A DNA stretch of 64,000 bases. It comes from Tenacibaculum caenipelagi (GTDB taxonomy: Bacteria > Bacteroidota > Bacteroidia > Flavobacteriales > Flavobacteriaceae). Where the stretch lies: NCBI RefSeq assembly GCF_004363005.1, contig NZ_SNYH01000001.1, forward strand, positions 558,001 to 622,000, in the 5' to 3' direction. Below, one piece after another: positions 25,518 to 34,132 of the stretch (position 1 is the stretch's first letter; every line of letters begins with the position of its first letter). The notes below the pieces were generated by a model. That model searched no databases. It had not been told where the DNA came from and was given only the letters and a program-made list of their open reading frames with translations. The position numbers were made by a program, and so were the translations under genes.

Positions 25518-26378
25518 CTATTTAATTAAAAGTACCTTCCAAGCACTTTCTACATCATTATTTTGTAAATACTCTTGTGCAAAAGTATGTTTTTTTTCAG
25601 TTGAAATGCCTACATACTGCGTATGTTCTTTCGCAAAGTTATTAACAGCTTCTTCGTTAGGTAACTCTTCTACATTAGCTAACATCCCTAAATTATTCCC
25701 TGTTAACACCGAACTATTTCTTATTTCTGAAGGAATTTGATCTACTCCTATTCCCAATGTAGTTAATGGTTTAGGAATTTCAAAAAAACCATCTCTAGCT
25801 CTACTGTAATAATTCCCTCCTGCTCTTGCTACTAAATCAATTTTGTATTGATCTATGCTTCCATCTTCTGCTAATACATCTTCATTAATATGAAGCTTTA
25901 CCACTTCACACACAATTAAATTTCCTGCCCCACCTTCTTCTCCTGTATAAATAATGTCTTTTACTTTACATTCAAATTGTACTGGTGATTCTGCTACTCT
26001 AAAAGGCTTTACCTCATCAGATGGCAACATAGTGAAACCAGCTTTTACAAACTCGTTTACTCCTTTAGGATACATGGTGCTACTCAACGACATTTGCTGT
26101 ACAATATCGTAATTTACAATATTTATAACTACCTCTTTGGTAGCTTCTGCATTGTCTAAAGTATGCTTAGTTTTATTTCCTCTAACACTTCGTGATGGAG
26201 AAAAAATCATGATAGGTGGATTTGCCCCAAATACATTAAAAAAACTAAATGGTGATAAGTTCGGATTTCCTTCTTCATCTATGGTACTAGCAAAAGCTAT
26301 AGGTCTTGGAGCCACGGCTCCTAATAAATAGCTATGAAGCTTTGCTGTAGGTATATCTTTAGGATTAATTGATAACAT
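25518..26378 (-). CDS. Flavin reductase family protein
   Basis: A 286-aa flavoprotein with the split-barrel FMN-binding domain in residues about 18-200: AVAPRPIAFASTIDEEGNPNLSPFSFFNVFG, then ATKEVVINIV and SPVQFECKV. It would reduce free flavin with NAD(P)H or use bound FMN. The C-terminal 80 residues are a flavobacterial extension (LTTLGIGVDQIPSEIRNSSVLTG). First gene of a two-gene operon with DUF3127. A 7-bp palindrome lies between it and the divergent histidine kinase. Confidence 0.87.
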   Translation of the reverse strand: MLSINPKDIPTAKLHSYLLGAVAPRPIAFASTIDEEGNPNLSPFSFFNVFGANPPIMIFSPSRSVRGNKTKHTLDNAEATKEVVINIVNYDIVQQMSLSSTMYPKGVNEFVKAGFTMLPSDEVKPFRVAESPVQFECKVKDIIYTGEEGGAGNLIVCEVVKLHINEDVLAEDGSIDQYKIDLVARAGGNYYSRARDGFFEIPKPLTTLGIGVDQIPSEIRNSSVLTGNNLGMLANVEELPNEEAVNNFAKEHTQYVGISTEKKHTFAQEYLQNNDVESAWKVLLIK

Positions 26379-26400
26379 TTATAATTATTTACAATATCAC

Positions 26401-26417
26401 CCTAAACTAAGTTTAGG
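26401..26417. repeat. Short palindrome in a divergent promoter region
   Basis: CCTAAAC TAA GTTTAGG, followed by AATGACG and preceded by TATCAC. It resembles the dispersed GTCATTCC-type palindromes in its flanks. It could be an operator for one of the divergent genes or a repeat remnant. Confidence 0.45.
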
Positions 26418-26497
26418 AATGACGAGTATTAATATTCTTGATTTTCAACTGTAAATATACTACCAATTTATAAATTTAGTTATTGTACAGAATAGTT

Positions 26498-26505
26498 TAT
26501 ATTTG
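26498..26505 (+). promoter_or_regulatory. Candidate -7 box, leaderless arrangement
   Basis: TATATTTG ends 5 nt before the A of the ATG at 26510, the same distance as at 22410 to 22415. This predicts transcription from the start codon itself. Confidence 0.45.
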
Positions 26506-26509
26506 ATTG

Positions 26510-27658
26510 ATGACTTTTTTTACAAATACTTATTGGGTAAAACGGATTTCGATTAGTATTTCCTTACTTATTGTTTCTTTTATCTTATGGAACACCTATG
26601 TGTTCTTTCAAAAATTCAAAGAAGAGGAGCGTGCTAAAATGGAACTTTTTGCTGCTGCAATGAAAGAATTTGAAAGCAATAAAGATTTAAATGCTAGTTT
26701 TAATTTAGAGTTTAAGGTTTTTGAAAATATTGAAAACATTCCCACTATTTTAGTCGATAAAGATGGTACCATTAAACAGTTTCATAATTTAGATTCTATA
26801 AAATCAAAAGAACCAAAATACCTTCAGCAACAATTGGCTATAATGAAAAAACAGAACGAGCCAATTTTACTCGAATATTTAAATGTTAAAGAGTATATAT
26901 ACTACAGAAACTCTGATATTTTATACAAACTTAAATACTACCCACTAGCATTAGTGATTATCTTAGGGCTTTTCCTAACCATTATTTACATGGTATACAA
27001 ATCCAATAAAGTTGCTGAGCAAAATAAACTTTGGACGGGTATGGCAAAGGAAACTGCGCATCAAATAGGAACCCCTCTCTCTTCGCTATTAGGATGGATT
27101 GCTATTTTACGTACTGAAAATATAAGTGGCGATTATGTAGATGAAATTGAAAAAGATGTTCGTCGTTTAAATACCATAGCCAATCGTTTTTCTAAAATTG
27201 GTTCACTTCCTGAATTAAAACAACATAATATTGTTGCCATTACCAAAACTGCTTTCGACTACTTAGAAAACAGAAGCTCAAAACAGATATCCTTTAATTT
27301 TAATACAGAAAAAGAAGAGATTCTTAGTAATTTGAATACTGAATTGTACGGTTGGGTAATTGAAAACTTAATAAAAAATGCTATTGATGCTATGCAAGGT
27401 AAAGGTAGTGTTACCCTTAACCTTAAAGAAACGTCTAAACATGTAAAAATTACGGTTATTGATACTGGTAAGGGAATTCAAAAATCGCAATTTTCTCAAA
27501 TTTTTAAACCTGGTTTTACAACCAAAAAACGCGGTTGGGGCTTAGGTTTATCACTCTCTAAACGTATTATTGAAGATTACCACAACGGAAAAATACATGT
27601 GTTAAAATCAGAAGTAGGAAAAGGAACTACTTTTGAAATCTTATTGAATAAGGTTTAG
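26510..27658 (+). CDS. Sensor histidine kinase, membrane-bound
   Basis: A 382-aa kinase counted from the ATG at 26510. Two membrane helices (about 13-33 and 144-163) enclose a periplasmic loop of about 110 residues with the sensor strand PTILVDKDGTIKQFHN. The H-box is AHQIGTPLSSLLGW with His184 as the likely phosphorylated residue. ATP-binding boxes follow: ENLIKNAIDAM (N), VIDTGKGI (G1) and KKRGWGLGLSLSKRIIEDY (G2). No response regulator is adjacent, so its partner is elsewhere. The ATG is preferred over the TTG 3 nt before it. A promoter box directly abuts the gene. Confidence 0.9.
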   Translation: MTFFTNTYWVKRISISISLLIVSFILWNTYVFFQKFKEEERAKMELFAAAMKEFESNKDLNASFNLEFKVFENIENIPTILVDKDGTIKQFHNLDSIKSKEPKYLQQQLAIMKKQNEPILLEYLNVKEYIYYRNSDILYKLKYYPLALVIILGLFLTIIYMVYKSNKVAEQNKLWTGMAKETAHQIGTPLSSLLGWIAILRTENISGDYVDEIEKDVRRLNTIANRFSKIGSLPELKQHNIVAITKTAFDYLENRSSKQISFNFNTEKEEILSNLNTELYGWVIENLIKNAIDAMQGKGSVTLNLKETSKHVKITVIDTGKGIQKSQFSQIFKPGFTTKKRGWGLGLSLSKRIIEDYHNGKIHVLKSEVGKGTTFEILLNKV

Positions 27659-27687
27659 TAATTCCTTCTCTCCTATTTAATGTCGCC

Positions 27688-28569
27688 TTAATTAATAACC
27701 AACTCTGTTGTTACAGTAATTTCTTTTGATGAATTCTCGTCTTTTAACTTTGCTACTAACTTACATGGATTACTTATTTTCCCTTTAGAGAAGCTGATTT
27801 TTGCTGTTAATTGGTTTTCTAAAGCTTTAGGGGCAACTCCTTCCTTATAAGCACTCAATAGATTCGGATTAGATATAATTTTACCTCCTTTACTATCTGA
27901 AAGTTCAAGTGAAAAAACAGGAAAAACTTTGTTATCACTTAACTCTAAACCTTTTGCTCCCTCAATTATTAAAATAAATAAATGTTCAGGACTTATATTT
28001 TTATTAAAAACTGGTTGTTTAAGCGTCTCATTCCACAAATAAATGTTTGTATACTCAATATCATTATTTGTTATTTTGAGTAAATCATTTTCTTTTATAG
28101 TAAATGGTAATTCATAGTTGAATTTCCCCTCTCCTTTTTTATCCCATATTTGTACATAAGCCTTATACTTTTCATTATTTTGATATGGTAATGCTGCTCT
28201 AAAGTTAGCTTGTAGTTTAAGAGGAAAAAGTGCTGTTCCATCAGTTATATTTCCTAATAAATCAGGGTTAGAAAGTACAGTGTCTTTTTCATTTTTAACA
28301 ATATACATTGAAAGACCTGGATAAGTTTTTTCATCCAATCTTGTTAAACCAGTAACATTGTTAAAAACTAAATTTACTTTTTCACCAAAAACAAATTCAT
28401 TTCTCTTTTCAACTTCCCCATTAACTTCTATAACTACATCATCAGATCCTAAACCGTCTCCTCTTGAATATGCTCCTGTTATTAAATCTTTATTCACTGA
28501 TTGATTAAATTGACAAAAACTAAATAGTATAGTAAATGTTAATAAAATAGGTATGATAGTTTTCTGCAT
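27688..28569 (-). CDS. Hypothetical lipoprotein with an internal duplication
   Basis: A 293-aa exported protein, signal 1-18 with Cys19 (LFSFC, an atypical lipobox because of Phe before Cys). It contains two related modules, about 66-159 and 198-292. Matching elements are NNVTGLTRLDEKTYPGLSMYI with EGAKGLELSDNKVFPVFSLEL; then LSNPDLLGNITDGTALFPLKLQ with ISNPNLLSAYKEGVAPKALE; then beta strands at the ends. Each module looks like an immunoglobulin-type beta sandwich. I do not recognise the family. It is transcribed alone, convergent with the kinase gene. Confidence 0.75.
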   Translation of the reverse strand: MQKTIIPILLTFTILFSFCQFNQSVNKDLITGAYSRGDGLGSDDVVIEVNGEVEKRNEFVFGEKVNLVFNNVTGLTRLDEKTYPGLSMYIVKNEKDTVLSNPDLLGNITDGTALFPLKLQANFRAALPYQNNEKYKAYVQIWDKKGEGKFNYELPFTIKENDLLKITNNDIEYTNIYLWNETLKQPVFNKNISPEHLFILIIEGAKGLELSDNKVFPVFSLELSDSKGGKIISNPNLLSAYKEGVAPKALENQLTAKISFSKGKISNPCKLVAKLKDENSSKEITVTTELVIN

Positions 28570-28638
28570 TAATCTTTTTCTTATTTGGTTACTTAATCTT
28601 TTGTGTTTATAATCTCGTTAAAATGAATGATGACTCAA

Positions 28639-29031
28639 TTATTCAAAATTCTTAGCAATTTCTTCTGCAACAGCAACAAACTCTTCGTTTGTTAATTTTT
28701 CTTTCTTCGTAAATCGAATATCCTCCATTGTTTGCAACGGAATTAAATGTACATGTACATGAGGTACTTCTAAACCTATTACACTCATTCCAATACGCTC
28801 ACATGGAATCGTTTTTTCTATCGCTTTTGCTATTCTGTAAGAGAAAGACATCAATCCATTGTATTCTTCTTTTGATAAATCGAACAATTTATTTTCCTCT
28901 CGTTTAGGTACTACTAAGGTGTGTCCTTTCGCATTTGGGTTGATATCTAAAAAAGCAAAATAATTATCATCTTCTGCAATTTTATATGATGGAATTTCTC
29001 CGTTTATTATTTTAGTAAAAATACTAGCCAT
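28639..29031 (-). CDS. HIT family protein
   Basis: A 130-aa nucleotide phosphate-binding protein of the Hint branch. The histidine triad is His91, His93 and His95 in HVHVHLIPL. The N-terminus IFTKIINGEIPSYKI and KGHTLVVPKREE are typical. Such proteins hydrolyse aminoacyl- or lysyl-AMP and other AMP conjugates. It lies just downstream of greA, with a terminator between, a frequent pairing in Flavobacteriia. Confidence 0.92.
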   Translation of the reverse strand: MASIFTKIINGEIPSYKIAEDDNYFAFLDINPNAKGHTLVVPKREENKLFDLSKEEYNGLMSFSYRIAKAIEKTIPCERIGMSVIGLEVPHVHVHLIPLQTMEDIRFTKKEKLTNEEFVAVAEEIAKNFE

Positions 29032-29060
29032 TATATTTAATTTTAAGTGTTCAGTAAAAA

Positions 29061-29087
29061 TAAAAAAAGCGTTGCATAAGCAACGCC
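29061..29087 (-). terminator. Terminator between greA and the HIT gene
   Basis: The minus strand shows GCGTTGC, loop TTAT, GCAACGC, then seven T. Confidence 0.85.
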
Positions 29088-29111
29088 TTAACTGTAAATA
29101 TTTTTAGAGTT

Positions 29112-29585
29112 CTATCTAGAAATTTCCATAACTTCAAACTTCATAATCCCATTAGGAACCTGTATTTCAGCAACATCCCCTACTTTTTTACCTAGTAATC
29201 CTTTACCGATTGGTGAGTTCACAGATAACTTTCCGTTTCTTACATCACTTTCGCTGTCAGCTACTAATGTGTACGAAAATTCCATACCATTAGCAGTGTT
29301 TTTAATTTTTACAATTGAATGGATTAAAATTTTTGAAGTGTCTAACTGACTTTCATCAATAACACGAGCATTTGCTACCACGTTTTTAAGTTTCGCAATT
29401 TTTGTTTCTAACAACGATTGTTCTTCTTTCGCTGCATGGTATTCGGCATTTTCACTCAAATCTCCTTTATCACGTGCATCTGCAATTTCTTGAGATACAC
29501 GAGGTCTTTCCACCTGTTCTAAATGTGCTAACTCTTCTTTAAGTTTTTTTAATCCTTCTTCCGTGTAATATGATACGTTACTCAT
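29112..29585 (-). CDS. greA: Transcription elongation factor GreA
   Basis: GreA rescues stalled RNA polymerase by stimulating cleavage of back-tracked RNA. The protein is 157 aa from the ATG at 29585 (MSNVSYYTEEG); the alternative start 21 nt upstream adds residues not seen in the family. The N-terminal coiled coil (about 8-75) contains EIADARDKGDLSENAEYHAA, whose acidic tip enters the polymerase channel, and the C-terminal FKBP-like domain (about 80-155) has SPIGKGLLGKKVGD. Confidence 0.95.
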   Translation of the reverse strand: MSNVSYYTEEGLKKLKEELAHLEQVERPRVSQEIADARDKGDLSENAEYHAAKEEQSLLETKIAKLKNVVANARVIDESQLDTSKILIHSIVKIKNTANGMEFSYTLVADSESDVRNGKLSVNSPIGKGLLGKKVGDVAEIQVPNGIMKFEVMEISR

Positions 29586-29758
29586 CTCTTCTCTTTTAAA
29601 AATCAATAAACTTCTTTTTTCTTTTATAAACTCCTACTATACTGAATTAGTGCTTATAAAATTTAAAAATCTCACACCGCTAGGAATGAGATTGTAAAAC
29701 AAATGTACAAAATTTTCGTAAATTCGTTGCGTTATGATTGTAACTCCGTTTAAAAAAA

Positions 29759-30169
29759 ATGAAAAAACTATTCTTTTTATTTCTTATTGCAACATGTTTT
29801 AGTTGTAGTGATAGTGTACCTGTAAACAACTGTTTCTCTGGCGTAACGATGAATGCTATTATTGATTTATCACTACCTGAGTATAGTGGCTTACTGGTTC
29901 CAGGAGGTGAATCTCAGAACACAATTCAAGGAAGGAATGTTTTTATTTTTAGAACAGGAACTTCAGGATTTAAAGCCTTTGACCAACAATGCCCAAATAG
30001 AAATTGTAATTCTTTAATGACCTTTAATGGAGTAGAAATTACATGCCCTTGTGATGACAAAAAATACAATTACTTAGCAGATGGCGCTCCCCTTGATGGT
30101 GAAGGATGCAATGCTTTAATGTATTTTGTAACTCCAATTAACAATTCTCAACTAAGAATATCTCGTTAA
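29759..30169 (+). CDS. Rieske-like lipoprotein without cluster histidines
   Basis: A 136-aa lipoprotein (signal to Cys16, CFSC). The mature part follows the Rieske fold: a FIFRTGTSGFKAFDQQCPNRNC strand-loop and then ITCPCDDKKYNY. In true Rieske proteins the loops read CxHxxC and CPCHGSxY. Here Cys78, Cys83, Cys96 and Cys98 are kept but the two iron-binding His are Asn80 and Asp99, so a normal 2Fe-2S cluster cannot form. The Cys may form disulfides. Similar cluster-less relatives occur in flavobacteria. It lies upstream of purK but is probably unrelated to it. Confidence 0.72.
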   Translation: MKKLFFLFLIATCFSCSDSVPVNNCFSGVTMNAIIDLSLPEYSGLLVPGGESQNTIQGRNVFIFRTGTSGFKAFDQQCPNRNCNSLMTFNGVEITCPCDDKKYNYLADGAPLDGEGCNALMYFVTPINNSQLRISR

Positions 30170-30196
30170 TAGCATTTATACTAACAATTAGATTCT

Positions 30197-30204
30197 TATT
30201 TTTG
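30197..30204 (+). promoter_or_regulatory. Candidate -7 box of purK
   Basis: TATTTTTG, a full TAnnTTTG match, 30 nt upstream of the GTG start. No clear TTG at the expected distance. Confidence 0.4.
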
Positions 30205-30234
30205 CGCTAACAACAACACACTAACAACAATACT

Positions 30235-31392
30235 GTGAAAAATTATTTTTCTTCAAACTTTAAATTGGGCGTTCTTGGAGGTGGTCAATTAGGAAGGATG
30301 TTACTTTCCGAAACGCAAAAGTTCGATATCTACACCGTTATTTTAGATGGAAATACTGACGCTCCATGCGCACAGATATGCAACGAATTTCATCAAGGAG
30401 ATTTATTAGATTATGATACCGTTTACAATTTTGGGAAGCAAGTAGATTTGTTAACTATAGAAATTGAAAATGTAAATATTGATGCCTTAGATACTTTAGA
30501 AGCTGAAGGACTAACCATTTACCCTAAGCCTAAAAACTTAAGGACAATTCAAAACAAAGCGTATCAAAAGGTATTTTATCACGACAAAGGAATTCCAACA
30601 GCTGATTTTTCAAGGTTTACTTCTATAGAAGAATTGAAACATGCTATTAGTAACGAGGCTGTCACTTTTCCTTTTGTATGGAAATCTGCTCGATTTGGTT
30701 ACGATGGCAATGGTGTAAAAGTAGTTCGTTCTATTAACGATTTAGAAAACTTACCAACTGGCGAGTGTATTTCTGAAAAACTAATTCCGTTTAAAAATGA
30801 ATTAGCCGTTATTGTAGCCAGAAATGTCAATGGAGAAACCAAAACCTACCCTGTAGTTGAAATGGAATTTCACCCAGAAGCTAATCAGGTAGAATACGTC
30901 ATTTGTCCGGCAAGGATTGATGAAACTGTCGCTAAAAAAGCACAAGAAGTTGCTCTTAATGTTGCTAATTCTTTCAACTTTGTTGGTTTATTAGCAGTAG
31001 AAATGTTTCAAACAAAAGACGATGAGATTTTAGTAAATGAAGTAGCTCCAAGAACTCACAATTCAGGACATTATTCAATTGAAGCAAGTTACACGAATCA
31101 ATTTGAACAGCATTTACGTAGCATCTTAAACCTTCCGCTAGGTAATACCGAAAGTAAAGTAGCTGGAATTATGGTGAATTTAGTGGGTGCTGAAGGTTAT
31201 ACTGGTGATGTGATATATGAAAACATCGAAGAAATTTTAAAAATTGACGGAGTTACCCCTCATATCTACGGAAAAAAGACTACAAAACCTTTCCGTAAAA
31301 TGGGACACGTAACCATCGTTAATCAAGACATAAATGAAGCGAGAAAAATCGCTCAGCAAGTAAAAGAAACTATTAAGGTAATAGCAAAATAA
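30235..31392 (+). CDS. purK: N5-carboxyaminoimidazole ribonucleotide synthase
   Basis: PurK couples ATP hydrolysis to carboxylation of AIR, giving N5-CAIR in purine synthesis. The 385-aa protein has KLGVLGGGQLGRML at 11-24, the ATP-grasp domain with FVWKSARFGYDGNGV and the family's VEMFQTKDDEILVNEVAPRTHNSGHYSIEA. The start is a GTG at 30235, chosen because no ATG precedes the first beta strand. It is followed by purE 91 nt downstream, with a palindromic repeat between the two. Confidence 0.93.
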   Translation: MKNYFSSNFKLGVLGGGQLGRMLLSETQKFDIYTVILDGNTDAPCAQICNEFHQGDLLDYDTVYNFGKQVDLLTIEIENVNIDALDTLEAEGLTIYPKPKNLRTIQNKAYQKVFYHDKGIPTADFSRFTSIEELKHAISNEAVTFPFVWKSARFGYDGNGVKVVRSINDLENLPTGECISEKLIPFKNELAVIVARNVNGETKTYPVVEMEFHPEANQVEYVICPARIDETVAKKAQEVALNVANSFNFVGLLAVEMFQTKDDEILVNEVAPRTHNSGHYSIEASYTNQFEQHLRSILNLPLGNTESKVAGIMVNLVGAEGYTGDVIYENIEEILKIDGVTPHIYGKKTTKPFRKMGHVTIVNQDINEARKIAQQVKETIKVIAK

Positions 31393-31398
31393 AAAACA

Positions 31399-31470
31399 TG
31401 TCATTACGAGTGAAACGAAGTAATCTCACCGTTAACAGATTGCTTCGTCATAAATTCCTCGCAATGACAC
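31399..31470. repeat. Intergenic palindromic repeat, copy B, between purK and purE
   Basis: Left arm GTCATTACGAGTGAAACGAAG, right arm CTTCGTCATAAATTCCTCGC then AATGAC: ends GTCATT and AATGAC are complementary, as are internal AACGAAGTAATCT and AGATTGCTTCGT. Total about 72 nt. It would form a hairpin in the purK-purE transcript. Confidence 0.8.
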
Positions 31471-31483
31471 TAAAAATAAAATT

Positions 31484-31963
31484 ATGGTAGGAATTATCAT
31501 GGGAAGCGATTCAGATCTTCCAATCATGCAAGAAGCAATAGATATCTTAGAAAGTTTTGATATCGCTGTTGAAGTAGATATCGTATCTGCACATAGAACC
31601 CCTGAAAAATTGTTTGATTATGCAAACAATGCGCACAAACGTGGAGTACAAGTTATTATTGCAGGTGCTGGTGGTGCTGCACATTTACCAGGGATGGTAG
31701 CTAGTATGAGTCCATTACCAGTTATTGGAGTTCCTGTAAAGAGTAGAAACTCTATTGACGGTTGGGATTCTGTATTATCTATCTTACAAATGCCTGGAGG
31801 TGTTCCTGTTGCTACCGTGGCTTTAGACGGAGCAAAAAATGCAGGAATCTTAGCTGCTCAAATTATTGGTGCTTCAGATAAATGTACCTTAGACAAAATT
31901 GTAGCCTATAAAGAGGGCTTAAAACTTAAAGTTGAACAAGCCTCTGAAAGAGTAAAAAAATAA
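31484..31963 (+). CDS. purE: N5-CAIR mutase
   Basis: PurE class I converts N5-CAIR to CAIR, using the product of PurK. The 159-aa sequence has the nucleotide site GIIMGSDSDLP at 3-13, SAHRTPEKL around 40, the GAGGAAHLPGM loop around 61-71 and the SLDGWDSVLSILQMPGG-like segment. It is of normal length and follows purK in the same direction. Confidence 0.95.
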   Translation: MVGIIMGSDSDLPIMQEAIDILESFDIAVEVDIVSAHRTPEKLFDYANNAHKRGVQVIIAGAGGAAHLPGMVASMSPLPVIGVPVKSRNSIDGWDSVLSILQMPGGVPVATVALDGAKNAGILAAQIIGASDKCTLDKIVAYKEGLKLKVEQASERVKK

Positions 31964-31987
31964 TAGTATTTTAGTGCTATAAAAAGT

Positions 31988-32016
31988 AAACCTCACAGAG
32001 TATCTTTGTGAGGTTT
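31988..32016 (+). terminator. Terminator of purKE
   Basis: AAACCTCACA pairs with TGTGAGGTTT; a mixed T-rich tail (CTTC) follows. Confidence 0.75.
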
Positions 32017-32040
32017 CTTCAATTTTTAAACTTATTTTTT

Positions 32041-34068
32041 ATGACTAAGAATCCTCTTTTACAAGATTTTAATACACCTCCTTTTTCTAAAATAGCTGAA
32101 AAAGATTACAAACCTGCTATTAAAAAAGCTATTGAATTAGCTAAAGAAGAAATCAATACTATTGTAGAAAATTCAGAAGCACCTACTTTTGAAAACACTA
32201 CTGCTGCTTTAGATTTTACTGGTGAAAAACTAGATAAAGTAACTTCAATCTTCTTCAATCTAAATTCCGCTGAAACCAATGAAGAAATTCAAAAAATAGC
32301 GAAAGAAATTTCGCCATGGTTAAGTGAATTTAAAAACGATATGATTTTAAATGAAGCTTTGTTTAAAAGAGTGAAGACTGTTTACGAACAAAAAGACAGT
32401 TTAGAATTAACTCCTGAACAGGACATGTTGTTAGACAAGCAATACAAAGGTTTTACAAGAAACGGAGCTAATTTAAATAATAAAGATAAGACTGAACTGC
32501 GTAAGCTTGATGCTGAATTAGCGAAATTATCATTGCAATTTGGAGAACATGTATTAGCTGAAACCAATGCTTTTGAAATGCTTTTAACTGATGAAAATGA
32601 TTTGGCTGGTTTACCAGAAAGTGCAAAAGAAGCTGCGAAAGAACTCGCTAAATCAAAAGAAAAAGAAGGTTGGATGATAACTTTAGATTATCCAAGTTAT
32701 ATCCCTTTTATGACCTATGCTGATAATAGAGAATTGCGTAAAAAACTAGCAATTGCAATGGGTAAAAAAGGTTTTCAACAAAATGATTTTAACAATGAAC
32801 AAATTGTAAAAGACATTGTAACATTACGTCACCAACGAGCAAACTTACTAGGTTATAAAACTCATGCTCATTTTGTTTTAGAAGAGCGTATGGCTGAAAC
32901 TCCAGAAAAAGTAATGGAGTTTTTACATGAATTGTTAGAAAAGGCTAAACCTGCTGCAGAACGTGAGTTTAAAAACCTAACAGATTACGCAAAAAAATTA
33001 GATGGTATTGACCAATTACAAAAATGGGATAGTGCCTATTATTCTGAAAAATTAAAAAAAGAACTATTTAGTTTAGACCAAGAATTACTAAAACCTTATT
33101 TTAAGTTAGAAAATGTTATTAATGGTGTTTTTGAAATAGCCAAAAAACTATACGATTTACATTTTGAAGAAGTGTTTGATATCGATAAATACCACGAAGA
33201 TGTTAAAACCTATTTGGTAACCGATTCAAAAGGAAATTTCATTTCTTATTTCTATGCTGATTTTCATCCTAGACCAGGAAAACGTAATGGTGCGTGGATG
33301 ACTTCTTATAAATCGCAACAAGTTAAAAACGGAGTGAATGAACGTCCACAAGTTTCCATTGTTTGTAATTTTACCAAACCTACTCAAACAAAGCCTTCTT
33401 TATTAACTTTTAATGAAGTTACTACCTTATTCCACGAGTTTGGTCATGCTCTTCACGGAATGTTAGCTAACACTACTTATAGTAGCTTATCGGGAACTTC
33501 TGTTTCTTGGGATTTTGTTGAGCTTCCTAGTCAAGTTTTAGAAAACTGGTGTTACGAAAAAGAAGCTTTAGAGCTATTTGCAAGACATTACGAAACTGAA
33601 GAAACTATTCCGATGGAATATGTAAAAAAAATAAAAGAATCTGCAAATTTTCATGAAGGAATGCAAACACTTCGTCAGTTAAGCTTTGGGTTACTTGACA
33701 TGTCTTGGCACGCTGGTGAATCTCCAGAAACAATTGCAGATGTAAAAGCTTTTGAAAAAAAGGCTTTTGAAAATACTCAATTATATCCTGATGTAGCTGA
33801 AAACTGTATGAGTACTTCTTTTTCTCATATCTTTCAAGGTGGATATTCTGCTGGGTATTACTCGTATAAATGGGCAGAGGTATTAGATGCTGACGCTTTC
33901 GAATATTTTAAAGAAGAAGGTATTTTTAACAAGGAAATTGCCAATAAATTCAAAAACAATGTACTTTCTAAAGGAGGTACAGAAGAACCTATGGAGCTAT
34001 ACAAACGTTTTAGAGGAAGAGAACCTAAACCAGACGCTTTATTAAAACGCGCTGGGTTAATCAGTTAG
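32041..34068 (+). CDS. M3 family metallopeptidase (oligopeptidase/Dcp type)
   Basis: A zinc peptidase of 675 aa, all-helical, without signal peptide. The zinc motif HEFGH is at 465-469 and the third ligand is Glu494 in DFVELPS. Family blocks FISYFYADFHPRPGKRNGAW and STSFSHIFQGGYSAGYYSYKWAE support the oligopeptidase A/dipeptidyl carboxypeptidase branch, which degrades peptides left by other proteases. The ATG at 32041 (MTKNPLLQDF) is chosen because upstream bases form the terminator of purE; an earlier ATG would start inside that hairpin. Confidence 0.92.
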   Translation: MTKNPLLQDFNTPPFSKIAEKDYKPAIKKAIELAKEEINTIVENSEAPTFENTTAALDFTGEKLDKVTSIFFNLNSAETNEEIQKIAKEISPWLSEFKNDMILNEALFKRVKTVYEQKDSLELTPEQDMLLDKQYKGFTRNGANLNNKDKTELRKLDAELAKLSLQFGEHVLAETNAFEMLLTDENDLAGLPESAKEAAKELAKSKEKEGWMITLDYPSYIPFMTYADNRELRKKLAIAMGKKGFQQNDFNNEQIVKDIVTLRHQRANLLGYKTHAHFVLEERMAETPEKVMEFLHELLEKAKPAAEREFKNLTDYAKKLDGIDQLQKWDSAYYSEKLKKELFSLDQELLKPYFKLENVINGVFEIAKKLYDLHFEEVFDIDKYHEDVKTYLVTDSKGNFISYFYADFHPRPGKRNGAWMTSYKSQQVKNGVNERPQVSIVCNFTKPTQTKPSLLTFNEVTTLFHEFGHALHGMLANTTYSSLSGTSVSWDFVELPSQVLENWCYEKEALELFARHYETEETIPMEYVKKIKESANFHEGMQTLRQLSFGLLDMSWHAGESPETIADVKAFEKKAFENTQLYPDVAENCMSTSFSHIFQGGYSAGYYSYKWAEVLDADAFEYFKEEGIFNKEIANKFKNNVLSKGGTEEPMELYKRFRGREPKPDALLKRAGLIS

Positions 34069-34090
34069 TTTACAGTCTTCAACTACCAAT

Positions 34091-34132
34091 AATAAACAGC
34101 TATCTGTAGAGTTTTACAGATAGCTGTTTATT
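34091..34132. terminator. Bidirectional terminator
   Basis: An 18-bp perfect stem (AATAAACAGCTATCTGTA and its complement) with loop GAGTTT lies between convergent genes; A and T tracts on the ends suit both directions. Confidence 0.8.
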
